This document shows, piece by piece, positions 15,825 to 24,762 of a stretch of DNA of 45,908 nt. Location of the stretch: NCBI GenBank assembly GCA_944390105.1, contig CALXOV010000017.1:1-45908 (forward strand). The letters run 5' to 3'. Origin of the DNA: an uncultured Succinivibrionaceae bacterium. GTDB taxonomy: Bacteria > Pseudomonadota > Gammaproteobacteria > Enterobacterales > Succinivibrionaceae. The notes under the pieces were generated by a model. The model saw only the letters and a program-made list of their open reading frames with translations. It was not told the DNA's origin and searched no databases. How positions within the stretch are numbered: the first letter of the stretch is position 1; each line of letters begins with the position of its first letter. The translations under genes were made by a program, and so were the position numbers.

Positions 15825-16838
15825 TTAGTCCGCCTTATTAGCCGCTTCAGCAGCTTCGTACAGCGGCTTTAATTCCGGAGTAGCCTGCAGTAGCTGTTCG
15901 TGCAGCGGCAGTACTTTATTGCGGAACTCATTGACGTCCACAGTGATGAACTCTACGCCCATGCCCTCAGCAGTCTTCTTGGCTTTATCCACAGCCTCGT
16001 GCCAAGCGGCAAACTCAGCCTTTTCAGCTTCCTTGGCAGCTTCGTCAAAGACCTTGCGATCTTCAGGCGACAACTTGTCGATAAAGGCATTAGAGGCCAC
16101 TAACAGATCCGGGCACATCTGATGCATATCGTAGGTGTAGTATTTCGTGACTTCGCCGTGCTTCTGATCGGTTAAAGCCAGCTCATTGTTTTCAGCGCCG
16201 TCAATCACGCTCTGCTGCAGGGCAGAGTAAACTTCACCAAAGCTCATCGGGGTGGCCGCAGCACCGAAGGCCTGCATCATAGCAACGTTGGTCGGGCCGG
16301 CCTGCACGCGGAACTTCTTGCCTGACAGATCAGCAACCGAGCGTACCGGAGTCTTGGAGTAGAAATTGCGCACGCCTGCAGTGAAGGCAGCCACCGGGAC
16401 GAAGCCGTTGGCCTTCGAGTTGACGCTTAAAGCTTCCAGTGTCTTCGGGTCAGTGATGAACTTTTCGTAGGCAGTTTCAGAGGTAAAGAGGTACGGAATG
16501 GAGAATAAGGAGTACAGCTTATCAAAGGACTCAATATTGGCGGTAGAAACTACTAAGTACTGTACCGATCCCTGCTTAATCAGTTCAAGCACCTTTTCGT
16601 TGGCGCCTAAGGTGCCGTTCGGGTAAATAGTTACCTCATACTTGTCGCCGAGTTTACTCTCAACATACTTCTTGAAAGCTTCAAGACCGATGTGATCCGG
16701 ATGGGATTCGATCTGGGTGTGCGACATACGCACTAACTGCTTGCCGCCGCTGCTGCCATCACCGCCGCAACCGGTTAAAGCAATAGCCGAAGCGATCGCC
16801 GCGGCGATAGCCGTGCAGAAGAACTTATTCATACGCAT
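15825..16838 (-). CDS. dctP: TRAP transporter substrate-binding protein (DctP family), lipoprotein
   Basis: This 337-residue DctP-type solute receptor shows HTQIESHPDHIGLEAFKKYVE, the VRSVADLSGKKFRVQAGPTN region (the Arg contacting the substrate carboxylate is expected here), FGEVYSALQQSVIDGAENN, and a C-terminal helical part. The N-terminus is a lipoprotein signal with lipobox LTGC at about residue 23. Most proteobacterial TRAP receptors are soluble periplasmic proteins, so this one is unusual in appearing membrane-tethered. The first ATG (16838) is preferred because the RBS AGAGGAC lies about 8-10 bases upstream; a second ATG follows two codons later. Genomic context (uxaC, uxaBA) suggests glucuronate or galacturonate as ligand. 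Confidence 0.93.
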   Translation of the reverse strand: MRMNKFFCTAIAAAIASAIALTGCGGDGSSGGKQLVRMSHTQIESHPDHIGLEAFKKYVESKLGDKYEVTIYPNGTLGANEKVLELIKQGSVQYLVVSTANIESFDKLYSLFSIPYLFTSETAYEKFITDPKTLEALSVNSKANGFVPVAAFTAGVRNFYSKTPVRSVADLSGKKFRVQAGPTNVAMMQAFGAAATPMSFGEVYSALQQSVIDGAENNELALTDQKHGEVTKYYTYDMHQMCPDLLVASNAFIDKLSPEDRKVFDEAAKEAEKAEFAAWHEAVDKAKKTAEGMGVEFITVDVNEFRNKVLPLHEQLLQATPELKPLYEAAEAANKAD

Positions 16839-17371
16839 TTAAAAATGTCCTCTCTTTAGTATTGACGATTTTCTGCATCAAGTGTGCGCTTGCGCGCTCG
16901 ACGCAACTTGTATACTAGTCATACATCGTATACTTTAAACGTTCGATCTAAAAAAAAGTGTTAACTAGGGCAAGTTTTGACAAATTTGTCTGATGATGCG
17001 TACGGCAAATTGCAGAAATGTGCGCACCTTAGCAAAAATTTGCCGTGGGGCAGCGCTGGGCGTCTATAAATAACTTACAAAAACGTTTACATTGAGCGTA
17101 AGCACTAAAACATGACATGTCATCGACATATTTGCAGCATTTTAGCGCACTGAACGACAGCGTTTGCATTGAGTTTCCAACGCGCTAAAGCCCATCACAT
17201 GGCTCTGTAAGTTGCTGATAAGTTGTCAGACGACATGTGAAGACTAGTGGGGAAATTATGCACAAGTTCACAGATTTATTCGTCACAGATCTGAGCAGTT
17301 AATGCGGATGTAGCTATGAGCAATGCTACTGCACTGGCCCTGCCTTAAGCGACAGAGCCATAGGTTGCTTT
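16839..17371. promoter_or_regulatory. Control region upstream of dctP
   Basis: No gene is seen in these 533 bases between asnS and dctP. Two GTATAC palindromes, at 16910-16915 and 16928-16933, lie 18 bases centre to centre in a TTGTATACTA...CGTATACTTT context. That resembles operators of the FadR/ExuR/UxuR branch of GntR regulators (core TTGGTATACCAA). Further perfect 12-base palindromes are GACAAATTTGTC (16979-16990) and ATGACATGTCAT (17112-17123). The regulator gene itself is not in the window. No clear terminator for asnS was found. Confidence 0.45.
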
Positions 17372-18772
17372 TTAGAAGTCGGCGCTGCGCGGGGTGCGCG
17401 GGAACGGAATGGCGTCGCGGATATTGCCAAGTCCCGTGACGTAGACTACGAGGCGTTCAAAGCCTAGGCCAAAGCCGGAGTGCGGTACGCTGCCGTAGCG
17501 GCGTAGATCGCGATACCACCAATAGGCATCCTTATTAAGGCCTAGTTCATCCATGCGTGCATCAAGCTTGTCAAGGCGCTCTTCACGCTGCGATCCGCCG
17601 ATGATCTCGCCAATGCCTGGAGCTAATACGTCCATTGCGGCCACGGTCTTGCCGTCATCGTTTTGGCGCATGTAAAAAGCCTTAATGTCCTTAGGATAGT
17701 TCTTCACCACCACCGGAGCCTTGAAATGTTCTTCAGCAAGGAAACGCTCATGCTCTGACTGCAGGTCAATGCCCCATGCTACCGGGAACTCAAATTTTTT
17801 GCCGCAGTTCTCTAAGATCTTGATGGCATCGGTATAGTCAACTTGCGCAAAGTCAGAGTTGATGAAATGCTCCAAGCGGGAAATGGCATTTTTATCCACC
17901 CGCTGCACAATGAAGTTCAAATCATCAGCGCGCTCTTTGAGCACAACGCGGAACACGTACTTGAGCATGTCCTCAGCAACTTTGGCGCAGCCGTCAAGAT
18001 CTGTGAAAGCCATTTCCGGCTCGCACATCCAGAATTCTGCTAAGTGGCGGGTGGTATTGGATTCCTCGGCGCGGAAGGTCGGTCCGAAGGTATAGCACTT
18101 AGAAAATGCGCAGGCATAGGTTTCAACATTAAGCTGCCCGGAGACGGTTAAATAAGCATGGCGGCCAAAGAAATCCTGCGTAAAATCGACTTCGCCATTA
18201 TCGTTCTTCGGGAGCTTATTTAAGTCAAAGTTAGTGACAGTAAACATCTCGCCGGCACCTTCACAGTCAGAGGCGGTGATCTCTGGAGTGGATACCCACA
18301 TGAAGCCGCGCTCTTGGAAGAAAGAGTGAATGGCGTAGGCTAAGGTATTGCGGATGCGCATCACCGCGCCGATTAAATTGGTGCGTGGACGCAGATGCGC
18401 GTATTCGCGCAGATACTCCACGCTGTGACGCTTGGCGCTCATCGGATAGGTGTCAGGATCTTCAACTAAGCCTAAGATCTGAATTTTATCGGCTTTAAGC
18501 TCAAAAGCTTGGCCTTGGCCCGGAGATTCCTGCAGCACGCCTTCGGCCATCAGCGAGCAGCCAGTGGTGAGCTTTAAAATTTCCGCGGCGTAATTGGGCA
18601 GGCTTTGCTCGGCGATGATTTGCAAATTGTCAAAACACGAACCATCGGATAGGGCAATGAAGGAAAAGCCCGCTTTAGAATCGCGGCGGGTACGTACCCA
18701 GCCGCCGACTGTAATGCGGCTGCCGGCGCTGATGCGGCCGGCCATTACATCTTTAACTGCAGTTAAGCTCAT
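17372..18772 (-). CDS. asnS: Asparaginyl-tRNA synthetase
   Basis: AsnS charges tRNA-Asn with asparagine in the cytoplasm. The protein is 466 residues, exactly the E. coli length. An N-terminal OB-fold anticodon-binding domain (about 1-110; [24 protein letters not shown]) is followed by the class II catalytic core with motif 2 [21 protein letters not shown] and the C-terminal motif 3 [27 protein letters not shown]. Motif 2/3 residues match the AsnRS rather than AspRS pattern. The end [15 protein letters not shown] is also typical. It lies 36 bases downstream of a small membrane protein gene in the same direction and is probably in one transcript with it. Confidence 0.97.
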   Translation of the reverse strand: MSLTAVKDVMAGRISAGSRITVGGWVRTRRDSKAGFSFIALSDGSCFDNLQIIAEQSLPNYAAEILKLTTGCSLMAEGVLQESPGQGQAFELKADKIQILGLVEDPDTYPMSAKRHSVEYLREYAHLRPRTNLIGAVMRIRNTLAYAIHSFFQERGFMWVSTPEITASDCEGAGEMFTVTNFDLNKLPKNDNGEVDFTQDFFGRHAYLTVSGQLNVETYACAFSKCYTFGPTFRAEESNTTRHLAEFWMCEPEMAFTDLDGCAKVAEDMLKYVFRVVLKERADDLNFIVQRVDKNAISRLEHFINSDFAQVDYTDAIKILENCGKKFEFPVAWGIDLQSEHERFLAEEHFKAPVVVKNYPKDIKAFYMRQNDDGKTVAAMDVLAPGIGEIIGGSQREERLDKLDARMDELGLNKDAYWWYRDLRRYGSVPHSGFGLGFERLVVYVTGLGNIRDAIPFPRTPRSADF

Positions 18773-18808
18773 TTTTCTTCCTAAATAAAAGTAACAATAA
18801 TCGTTAAG

Positions 18809-19306
18809 TTACAGATCCAAACTTTCAGGCTTGAGTCGGCCATGATCGGTGGCAATGGTCAGCATGGCGCGCGGATGGCGACTGTTGCCGCCGATAATGA
18901 GACACGGCAGTTTATCCTGCTTGCGCTCGGCAAGGACGCGCTTAATCTCATCGGCAAGGCGTACCCCGGCAAGACGCTGCTCAAACTCAATCGGTCCGTA
19001 GCCTGCTACCTCCGTGCGCGCACGCACCACGGTAATGCCGCGTACACTTTCGCAGGATAAGAATTCAGCCTGCGCAGGTTGGCCTGCAGCAATCAACTTT
19101 TTGACGCGCTGATACAGGTAAAAACTTTTTAGCGCAAGGAGCGCAAACAGTACGGCCATAAAGTACTGCATGTAGGGCTCGCCCTGCTCATTTAACTTGA
19201 CGTAAAGCGCTAACATCAGCGATATCAGGACAATAAGGCTGTAGCAGATGCCGAAGAAAAGCTGCGCTTTGCCGACGCGCGGCTCAAAAGAATGCTGTTT
19301 AATCAC
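18809..19306 (-). CDS. Small membrane protein of unknown function
   Basis: I do not recognise this 165-residue protein. It has two hydrophobic segments (about 16-37 and 45-64), then a soluble domain of about 100 residues (from AAGQPAQAEF to the end) containing AGYGPIEFEQRLAGVRLADEIKRVL and ending PESLDL. The soluble part probably faces the cytoplasm, because the short loop between the segments is acidic and the following region is basic (YQRVKKL), as in the positive-inside rule. Its start overlaps the end of the upstream lipoprotein gene by 8 bases, and it precedes asnS, so the three look like one operon. Confidence 0.7.
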   Translation of the reverse strand: MIKQHSFEPRVGKAQLFFGICYSLIVLISLMLALYVKLNEQGEPYMQYFMAVLFALLALKSFYLYQRVKKLIAAGQPAQAEFLSCESVRGITVVRARTEVAGYGPIEFEQRLAGVRLADEIKRVLAERKQDKLPCLIIGGNSRHPRAMLTIATDHGRLKPESLDL

Positions 19307-19769
19307 GACTGATTAATCCTTCGTAAGTTGCATTGGGGTTAAAGTGCAGCTCATCTTTGCCTTCGGCAAAGGTCAGATGCACCAAGATAGAGGTCGGCAG
19401 CTTGAGCATGCGGTTATAGCGCAGCGAATATGCAGCTGCCGGAGGCAGCTGCGCTGGAACAAAGTAACTTAAAGTTAACTCCTGATGAGGCGGCAGCACC
19501 TTATCCGGTATGCTTTGGCTGAGAGAACCTGCTTTAGTGCCGTTGATGAAGACGGTAACGTCTTCTTTGAGCAGCGGCAGGCTCTGCTGCGAATCATGCA
19601 TCAGGCTGCATTCGAGCTTAAATCCGGGAATATTGTTTTCCACGGTCAAAGCTGCATGCTTAATTTTCAGCTCAGGGCGGCGCGAGCCCTCAGGCAGCGT
19701 TTGACAAGCGGTGAGCAGCGTTACGCAAAGTGTGGCTGCAAGCGCGAAAATCTTGTGCATAAATGTCAT
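19299..19769 (-). CDS. Small lipoprotein, possibly LEA-2/WHy-like
   Basis: The 156-residue protein starts with a lipoprotein signal whose lipobox LTAC lies near residue 21 (CVTLLTACQT). The mature part is predicted mostly beta: FKLECSLMHDSQQSLPLLKEDVTVFING, then IPDKVLPPHQELTLSYFVPAQLP. This spacing of a substituted strand, an 'ING' turn and a buried second strand resembles LEA type 2/WHy domains, but I hold this loosely. The RBS is weak. It is first in a probable three-gene transcript with the membrane protein gene and asnS. Confidence 0.7.
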   Translation of the reverse strand: MTFMHKIFALAATLCVTLLTACQTLPEGSRRPELKIKHAALTVENNIPGFKLECSLMHDSQQSLPLLKEDVTVFINGTKAGSLSQSIPDKVLPPHQELTLSYFVPAQLPPAAAYSLRYNRMLKLPTSILVHLTFAEGKDELHFNPNATYEGLISRD

Positions 19770-19984
19770 GCCATTGCCAAATTAAAATTACCTGCAAAGA
19801 GGTCCTGAAACTGAAAATTTTAGCACAATAAGCTCTCTTCTAGCGCGCTCTACCTGCCGCCTTTCTTCGCTACTGTGGCACAACAAGCCGGGGCTCTTAG
19901 CACTTAATTGGTGCAATATGCCGCTAAATGCCGTTTTTTGGGGCAAGATGGGTCAAACCCCTAACCCTGTTCTAAGATGGAGCA

Positions 19985-20018
19985 CACCTCACAATTAAAG
20001 AGCATCTGCTTTGAGGTG
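19985..20018. promoter_or_regulatory. Inverted repeat upstream of the BASS transporter
   Basis: CACCTCA at 19985-19991 and TGAGGTG at 20012-20018 are exact inverses separated by 20 bases, about 30 bases before the transporter start codon. It could be an operator or an mRNA hairpin at the 5' leader. Confidence 0.35.
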
Positions 20019-20047
20019 ACGATTAAGAAAATATAGGAGCTTACAAC

Positions 20048-21016
20048 ATGTGGCAACAGATTTCATCGCAGTTGGCGCGTTTCAGCGCTTTCATGGGTAA
20101 AACCTTCGCGCTGTGGGTGATCATCTTTGCGGTGCTGGCTTATTATTTTCCAGCCGCTTTTACTTTTTTAGCGCCGTACATTTCTATTTTGCTGGGTATC
20201 GTGATGTTCGGCATGGGACTTACGTTGCGCGCAAAAGATTTCTCTGAAGTCTTTACCCGTCCCTTTGACGTACTTTTAGGCGTTCTCGGTCAATTCATCA
20301 TTATGCCGGCGACGGCCTATGGCCTATGCATTATCCTCGGCCTGCCCAATGAAATTGCCGTTGGCGTGATCTTAGTGGGCTGCTGCCCTGGCGGTACTGC
20401 CTCTAATGTAATGACTTATCTTGGCAAGGGCGATGTTCCGCTGTCAGTGACCATTACTTCCTGCACCACTGTACTTGCCCCGCTTGTGACCCCGGCTCTC
20501 ATTTATCTGTTGGCCCATCAATGGGTGGAAGTCGATCCGTGGAGCATGTTCATGTCCATCGTACAGATTGTGATTTTGCCGATAGTCGCCGGTGTGATCG
20601 TCAATTCTCTTTTCGGCACGGTGGTGCGCCAAGCCGTCAGCGTGCTGCCATTAGTGTCCGTGGTCGCGATTGTGGCGATTGTGTGTGCCGTGGTGTCGGT
20701 CAGCCAGAAGCAGATTGCTGAGACTGGTCTGCTCATTTTTGCAGTGGTAGTGCTGCACAACTGCTTGGGTCTGTTGTTTGGGTACCTCCTTGGCAAAGTA
20801 TTCAAGATGTCGCTGCCCAAGCGTAAGGCTTTATCAATTGAAATCGGCATGCAGAACTCTGGTTTAGGTGTGGCTTTAGCCATGGCCTACTTCAGTCCGC
20901 TGTCGGCGGTGCCGTCGGCCATTTTTTCAGTATGGCACAATATTTCTGGCCCCATCCTCGCGACGATTTTTGCCAATATGAAGGATGAAGCATCTGCAAA
21001 GCCGGCGTCCAAGTAA
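20048..21016 (+). CDS. Bile acid:sodium symporter (BASS) family transporter
   Basis: This 322-residue inner-membrane protein has about ten hydrophobic segments and BASS family motifs: MFGMGLTLRAKDF near 58-70, GVILVGCCPGGTASNVMTYLGKGDVPLSVT near 105-135 (the sodium/substrate crossover region), and EIGMQNSGLGVALAMAYFSP near the C-terminus. Bacterial members close to this sort transport organic acids such as pantothenate or ketopantoate (PanS) rather than bile salts, so the substrate is unknown. The RBS is ATAGGAGC. It has its own leader with an inverted repeat, and a hairpin with a short T-stretch follows. Confidence 0.92.
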   Translation: MWQQISSQLARFSAFMGKTFALWVIIFAVLAYYFPAAFTFLAPYISILLGIVMFGMGLTLRAKDFSEVFTRPFDVLLGVLGQFIIMPATAYGLCIILGLPNEIAVGVILVGCCPGGTASNVMTYLGKGDVPLSVTITSCTTVLAPLVTPALIYLLAHQWVEVDPWSMFMSIVQIVILPIVAGVIVNSLFGTVVRQAVSVLPLVSVVAIVAIVCAVVSVSQKQIAETGLLIFAVVVLHNCLGLLFGYLLGKVFKMSLPKRKALSIEIGMQNSGLGVALAMAYFSPLSAVPSAIFSVWHNISGPILATIFANMKDEASAKPASK

Positions 21017-21047
21017 GGCTTAGTTGGAGCTAGCTAGTTTCACATCA

Positions 21048-21071
21048 GGCAGGCGCAGTGCCTGCCTTTCC
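21048..21071 (+). terminator. Terminator-like hairpin after the BASS gene
   Basis: GGCAGGC-GCAGT-GCCTGCC is a 7-bp stem followed by TTTCC. A second tight palindrome, GCTGCGG-T-CCGCAGC, lies at 21081-21095 and is followed shortly by CTTTTTG. Together they probably end the transporter transcript before uxaB. Confidence 0.5.
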
Positions 21072-21295
21072 TGCCTTAAGGCTGCGGTCCGCAGCTTGAG
21101 CTTTTTGTTAAAACAGATCAGATGACTTATCGGGGTCTAGGCTGATCTTTAGCGGAAAACTGCACTAGCGCTGCAAAATGCGGCACAGCGCTCATTTTTT
21201 AGATCTTACCCGCAGTTTTACGTTATTTTGTGATATTTAGCGCGGCAGCTGCACTAAAATATTGGGCATTGTGTTAACGATAGGGACATTTGACC

Positions 21296-22792
21296 ATGAA
21301 CAAGCTTGATTTAACTCTTTGCCCAGAACTTAAAAGTGATCTGAAGATTAAGGTCATGCAGTTTGGTGAAGGCAACTTCCTGCGCGGCTTTATTGATTGG
21401 ATGGTCTATAAGCTTAATCAGCAGGGACTTTTCAACGGCCGCATCCTAGCGATTCAGCCGACGCCGCGCGGGCGCGTCCTGCCGAAATTATTAGAGCAGG
21501 ACTGTCTGTATACCACCATCCTGCATGGCATTAAGGATGGTAAGGAAGTTGAAGAAATCGAGCGCATCAACTCTATTGCCGCAGGCTTAAATCCGTATAC
21601 CCAGTGGCCTGAGGTATTAAAGGCAGCCTGCAGCCCGGATCTGCAGTTCATTTTCTCCAATACCACGGAAGCCGGCATTACCTACGATAAGTGCGATTAC
21701 TCCGAGACCGAAGCCCCGCTGTCCTTCCCTGCCAAGCTCACCATTGTGCTCTATACCCGTTTTAAGGCTTTTAAGGAGAGCTGTCAGTGCGGCGGTGGTC
21801 TTACCATCATGCCGTGCGAATTGCTGGATGATAACGGCACTAAGTTAAAGCAGATTGTGCTGCAGCATGCCGCCGATTGGCAATTGGGCGATGAGTTTAC
21901 CGCCTACTTAGAAGAGGATTGCCGTTTCCTCAATACCTTAGTCGATCGCGTGGTCTCAGGCTATCCGGTAGCGCTGGCGCAGGAATATGAGCATAAATTA
22001 GGCTACAGCGATGCCTTAATGACCTGTGGCGAGACTTTCGGCTTTATGGCCATTGAAGGGGATGCTGCGGTGGAGGAGCTGCTGCCGTTTGCCAAGGGTG
22101 GACTTAACGTCGTCACGGCGCCGGATATTACCCCGTATCGTCTGCGTAAGGTCCGCATTTTAAACGGCGCCCACACTTCCAATGTGCCGGCTGCTTTCCT
22201 TGCAGGCCTTGATACCGTTGATCAGATGATGGCTCATCCCATCACCGGCCCTTTTGTCCGCTCGGTAGTGTTTGATGAAATTATTCCGGCGGTGAATTTA
22301 GACAAGGGTATGCTGCAGAGCTTTGCTGAGGATGTGATGAATCGTTTTTCCGATCCGTCGATGCATCATCAGTTAGCTTCGATTTTAATGAATTGCACCT
22401 CCAAGATTAAGGCGCGCGTGATCCCGTCGATTTTAGATGCCCGCGCCAAGGGCGTGCTACCGAAGAAATTATGCTTTGCGCTGGCCGCCTACATGGCGCT
22501 GTATCGTCAGGCTGACGGTCTGCCGGTTAAAGTTGCGCGTGCAGAGGGCAAGAGCGGCGAGTTTAATGATGACGCTTATGCCGTTGAGGCGCTGTCAAAG
22601 GCGTGGCAGAGCTATCAGAAGTCTGAGGCCACAGCCATGTTTACTGTGAAGGCGGTGCTCTCTGACGTCAAGCTGTGGGGCACTGACTTGTCCTCCGATG
22701 TTGATCTCACTGCCTGCGTGGCTAAGCTGACTCATGCCGTGATTACTGACGGCGTGCTGCCGACGATGCAGGCTTTATTGGAGCAGAACTAA
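21296..22792 (+). CDS. uxaB: Tagaturonate reductase (altronate oxidoreductase) UxaB
   Basis: UxaB reduces D-tagaturonate to D-altronate with NADH in galacturonate catabolism. The N-terminal nucleotide-binding motif is VMQFGEGNFLRGFIDWM. Further family markers are SNTTEAGI, TIMPCELLDDNG, VDRVVSGYP and RKVRILNGAHTS, which carries the catalytic-type Lys/Asn/His set of polyol/mannonate dehydrogenases. The ATG at 21296 is preferred over an in-frame TTG at 21290; AGGGA lies upstream. This gives 498 residues (E. coli UxaB 483). It is directly followed by uxaA with no intergenic base, forming an uxaBA operon. Confidence 0.95.
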   Translation: MNKLDLTLCPELKSDLKIKVMQFGEGNFLRGFIDWMVYKLNQQGLFNGRILAIQPTPRGRVLPKLLEQDCLYTTILHGIKDGKEVEEIERINSIAAGLNPYTQWPEVLKAACSPDLQFIFSNTTEAGITYDKCDYSETEAPLSFPAKLTIVLYTRFKAFKESCQCGGGLTIMPCELLDDNGTKLKQIVLQHAADWQLGDEFTAYLEEDCRFLNTLVDRVVSGYPVALAQEYEHKLGYSDALMTCGETFGFMAIEGDAAVEELLPFAKGGLNVVTAPDITPYRLRKVRILNGAHTSNVPAAFLAGLDTVDQMMAHPITGPFVRSVVFDEIIPAVNLDKGMLQSFAEDVMNRFSDPSMHHQLASILMNCTSKIKARVIPSILDARAKGVLPKKLCFALAAYMALYRQADGLPVKVARAEGKSGEFNDDAYAVEALSKAWQSYQKSEATAMFTVKAVLSDVKLWGTDLSSDVDLTACVAKLTHAVITDGVLPTMQALLEQN

Positions 22793-24274
22793 ATGCAGGC
22801 CATCATTATTAATCCAGAAGATGCAGTCGCCGTCGCGCTGACCGATCTGGCGGCCGGCACTGCGGTGTCGCTTGATAACGGGCAGAGCGTGGTTCTCAAG
22901 GACGATATCACCCGCGGGCATAAATTTGCGCTGCGCGATCTGCCTGAGGGTACCCCTGTCATTAAGTACGGCTTTCCCATCGGTACGGCCAAATGCGCGA
23001 TTGCCGCCGGCGAGCATGTGCATACGCACAATGTAAAGACTGCGCTCAAAGGCGAGGGGGAATATACCTATCAGCCGCTGTCGCCTGCCACTCTGACCAA
23101 GGTCGAACGTACCTTTGAGGGATACGTGCGGGAGAACGGTGATGTCGGCATTCGCAATGATGTGTGGATCATCCCAACGGTATTCTGCGTTAATGAAGTG
23201 GCGCGCGAGCTTGAGCGTTACGCGCAAAGCCGCCTCGGCGATTTTCCAAACGTTACGAATGCCGCGGCACTGACACATCCGTACGGTTGCTCGCAGATGG
23301 GCGACGATATGACTACCACCATGCGCGTGCTCGCATCATTGGCCGCACATCCCAATGCCGGCGCTGTATTAATCTTGGGTCTGGGCTGTGAGAACAACAA
23401 TATCGGCGTGTTCAAGCCTTATCTTACTGACGATGCGCGTCTGCACTTTTTGAATAGTCAGGATGTCAGTGATGAGCTTGAGGAAGGCAAGAAGCTGATT
23501 GATACGATGTTAACTCAGGCCAATGCCTGCGTACGCACCACCGTGCCGCTGTCTAAGCTGCGCATTGGACTTAAGTGCGGCGGCTCGGATGGTCTGTCGG
23601 GCATTACCGCCAATCCGCTGATAGGCCGCGTGTCCGATTTAGTAGTCGGTGCGGGCGGCACATCGGTAATGACTGAGGTGCCGGAGATGTTCGGCGCAGA
23701 GCAGTTGCTGATGAACCGAGCGCAAAGTACGGAAGTCTTTAATGAAAGTGTTCGCCTTATTAATGACTTTAAGCAGTACTTTATCTCCCATGGCCAGACC
23801 GTCTCGGAAAACCCGAGCCCGGGCAATAAGGCAGGCGGTATCACGACACTTGAGGACAAGTCTTTAGGCTGCGTGCAAAAAGGCGGTAAGGCTCCGGTAT
23901 CGGGCGTAGTGCACTACGGCAATAAGCTCACCCACACCGGCTTAAATCTGCTACAGGGGCCAGGCAATGACGGCGTGTCCTGCACTGCCTTAGCTGCTGC
24001 AGGCTGTCACTTGGTGCTTTTCTCCACTGGGCGTGGTACGCCATTTGCCACAGTGGTGCCGACCATTAAGATCTCCACTAATTCGGCGCTTTTTGCTAAG
24101 AAGCCGGATTGGATTGATTTTAATGCCGGAGCGATAGTCGATGGACGTAGCTTTGATGAGCTGTCCTTAGAACTGCTTGATTACGTGCTGGCGATTGCTT
24201 CAGGTAAAAAGAGCGTCTCCGAGGCGCGCGGCATTCATGAAATCGTGATTTGGAAAGATGGCGTGACCATGTAA
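22793..24274 (+). CDS. uxaA: Altronate dehydratase UxaA
   Basis: UxaA dehydrates D-altronate to 2-keto-3-deoxygluconate. The N-terminal SAF-like domain (about 1-95) contains DDITRGHKFALRDLPEG, VIKYGFPIG and an HVHTHN metal motif. The large C-terminal domain shows HPYGCSQMGDD, LGLGCENNN, LKCGGSDGLSGITANP, CTALAAAGCHLVLFSTGRGTPF and NSALFAKKPDWIDFNAG. Length (493) matches E. coli UxaA (495). Its ATG abuts the uxaB stop. With UxaC and UxaB it completes conversion of galacturonate to KDG; KDG kinase and aldolase genes are not in the window. Confidence 0.96.
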   Translation: MQAIIINPEDAVAVALTDLAAGTAVSLDNGQSVVLKDDITRGHKFALRDLPEGTPVIKYGFPIGTAKCAIAAGEHVHTHNVKTALKGEGEYTYQPLSPATLTKVERTFEGYVRENGDVGIRNDVWIIPTVFCVNEVARELERYAQSRLGDFPNVTNAAALTHPYGCSQMGDDMTTTMRVLASLAAHPNAGAVLILGLGCENNNIGVFKPYLTDDARLHFLNSQDVSDELEEGKKLIDTMLTQANACVRTTVPLSKLRIGLKCGGSDGLSGITANPLIGRVSDLVVGAGGTSVMTEVPEMFGAEQLLMNRAQSTEVFNESVRLINDFKQYFISHGQTVSENPSPGNKAGGITTLEDKSLGCVQKGGKAPVSGVVHYGNKLTHTGLNLLQGPGNDGVSCTALAAAGCHLVLFSTGRGTPFATVVPTIKISTNSALFAKKPDWIDFNAGAIVDGRSFDELSLELLDYVLAIASGKKSVSEARGIHEIVIWKDGVTM

Positions 24275-24339
24275 TGGCCGAGATGCGGCAGACCTGCGGG
24301 TCTGCCCTGACGCTAGGTAAAAAGCTTTGTAGAACGTAG

Positions 24340-24368
24340 AACGCGTCCATCCGGACGCGTTTTCTTTT
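24340..24368 (+). terminator. Intrinsic terminator of uxaBA
   Basis: AACGCGTCC-ATCC-GGACGCGTT forms a 9-bp stem leading straight into TTTCTTTT. An additional stem without T-run (GGCAGACC with GGTCTGCC, 24287-24306) lies just upstream. Confidence 0.85.
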
Positions 24369-24534
24369 GGCGCGGTGGCTTAATGCGCGGCAGCAGAGAA
24401 AAGTTGGTGCTTTGCTAAGCACGCGTGGCTGAAAGCCATGGTAAGTCACGGCACGCCTATAGACCTTGCTTGGGAATATGTGCGTCCGGTGCCCAAGCAC
24501 CGACAGCATCCATATCGAAGCATTTGTGCCAAGT

Positions 24535-24759
24535 CTAATAATGCGGCGGCGGGACTTCATCCTTGAGGTCGCGCACCGCAGAGATCTCGCCTTGGCGTAC
24601 TGCCAGAATTTTAATCTGATCTTGCAGGCGCATCACTGCATCTTGCAGCGTATTGATGGCCTGGGTGCTGTCATCGAGCAGCGCCTCGGTATAGGCAAGG
24701 CGCTCTTCAAGCTTGGTCAGACGAGCCGCAGCTTCGGCGTCATTTATGGAAAGAGTCAT
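24535..24759 (-). CDS. slyX: SlyX family protein
   Basis: This is a 74-residue, almost entirely coiled-coil protein with the SlyX pattern AEAAARLTKLEERLAYTE near the N-terminus and the diagnostic C-terminal tail PPPHY, identical to E. coli SlyX (72 residues). Its function is not known. It starts a few bases after the stop codon of the exported unknown protein, so the two are probably co-transcribed, unlike the slyD neighbourhood in E. coli. Confidence 0.92.
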   Translation of the reverse strand: MTLSINDAEAAARLTKLEERLAYTEALLDDSTQAINTLQDAVMRLQDQIKILAVRQGEISAVRDLKDEVPPPHY

Positions 24760-24762
24760 GAC

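Noticed and set aside
24120-24560. 146-codon minus-strand frame over the uxaA end
   Set aside because: It spans the uxaBA terminator and overlaps slyX; it has no motif and no RBS.
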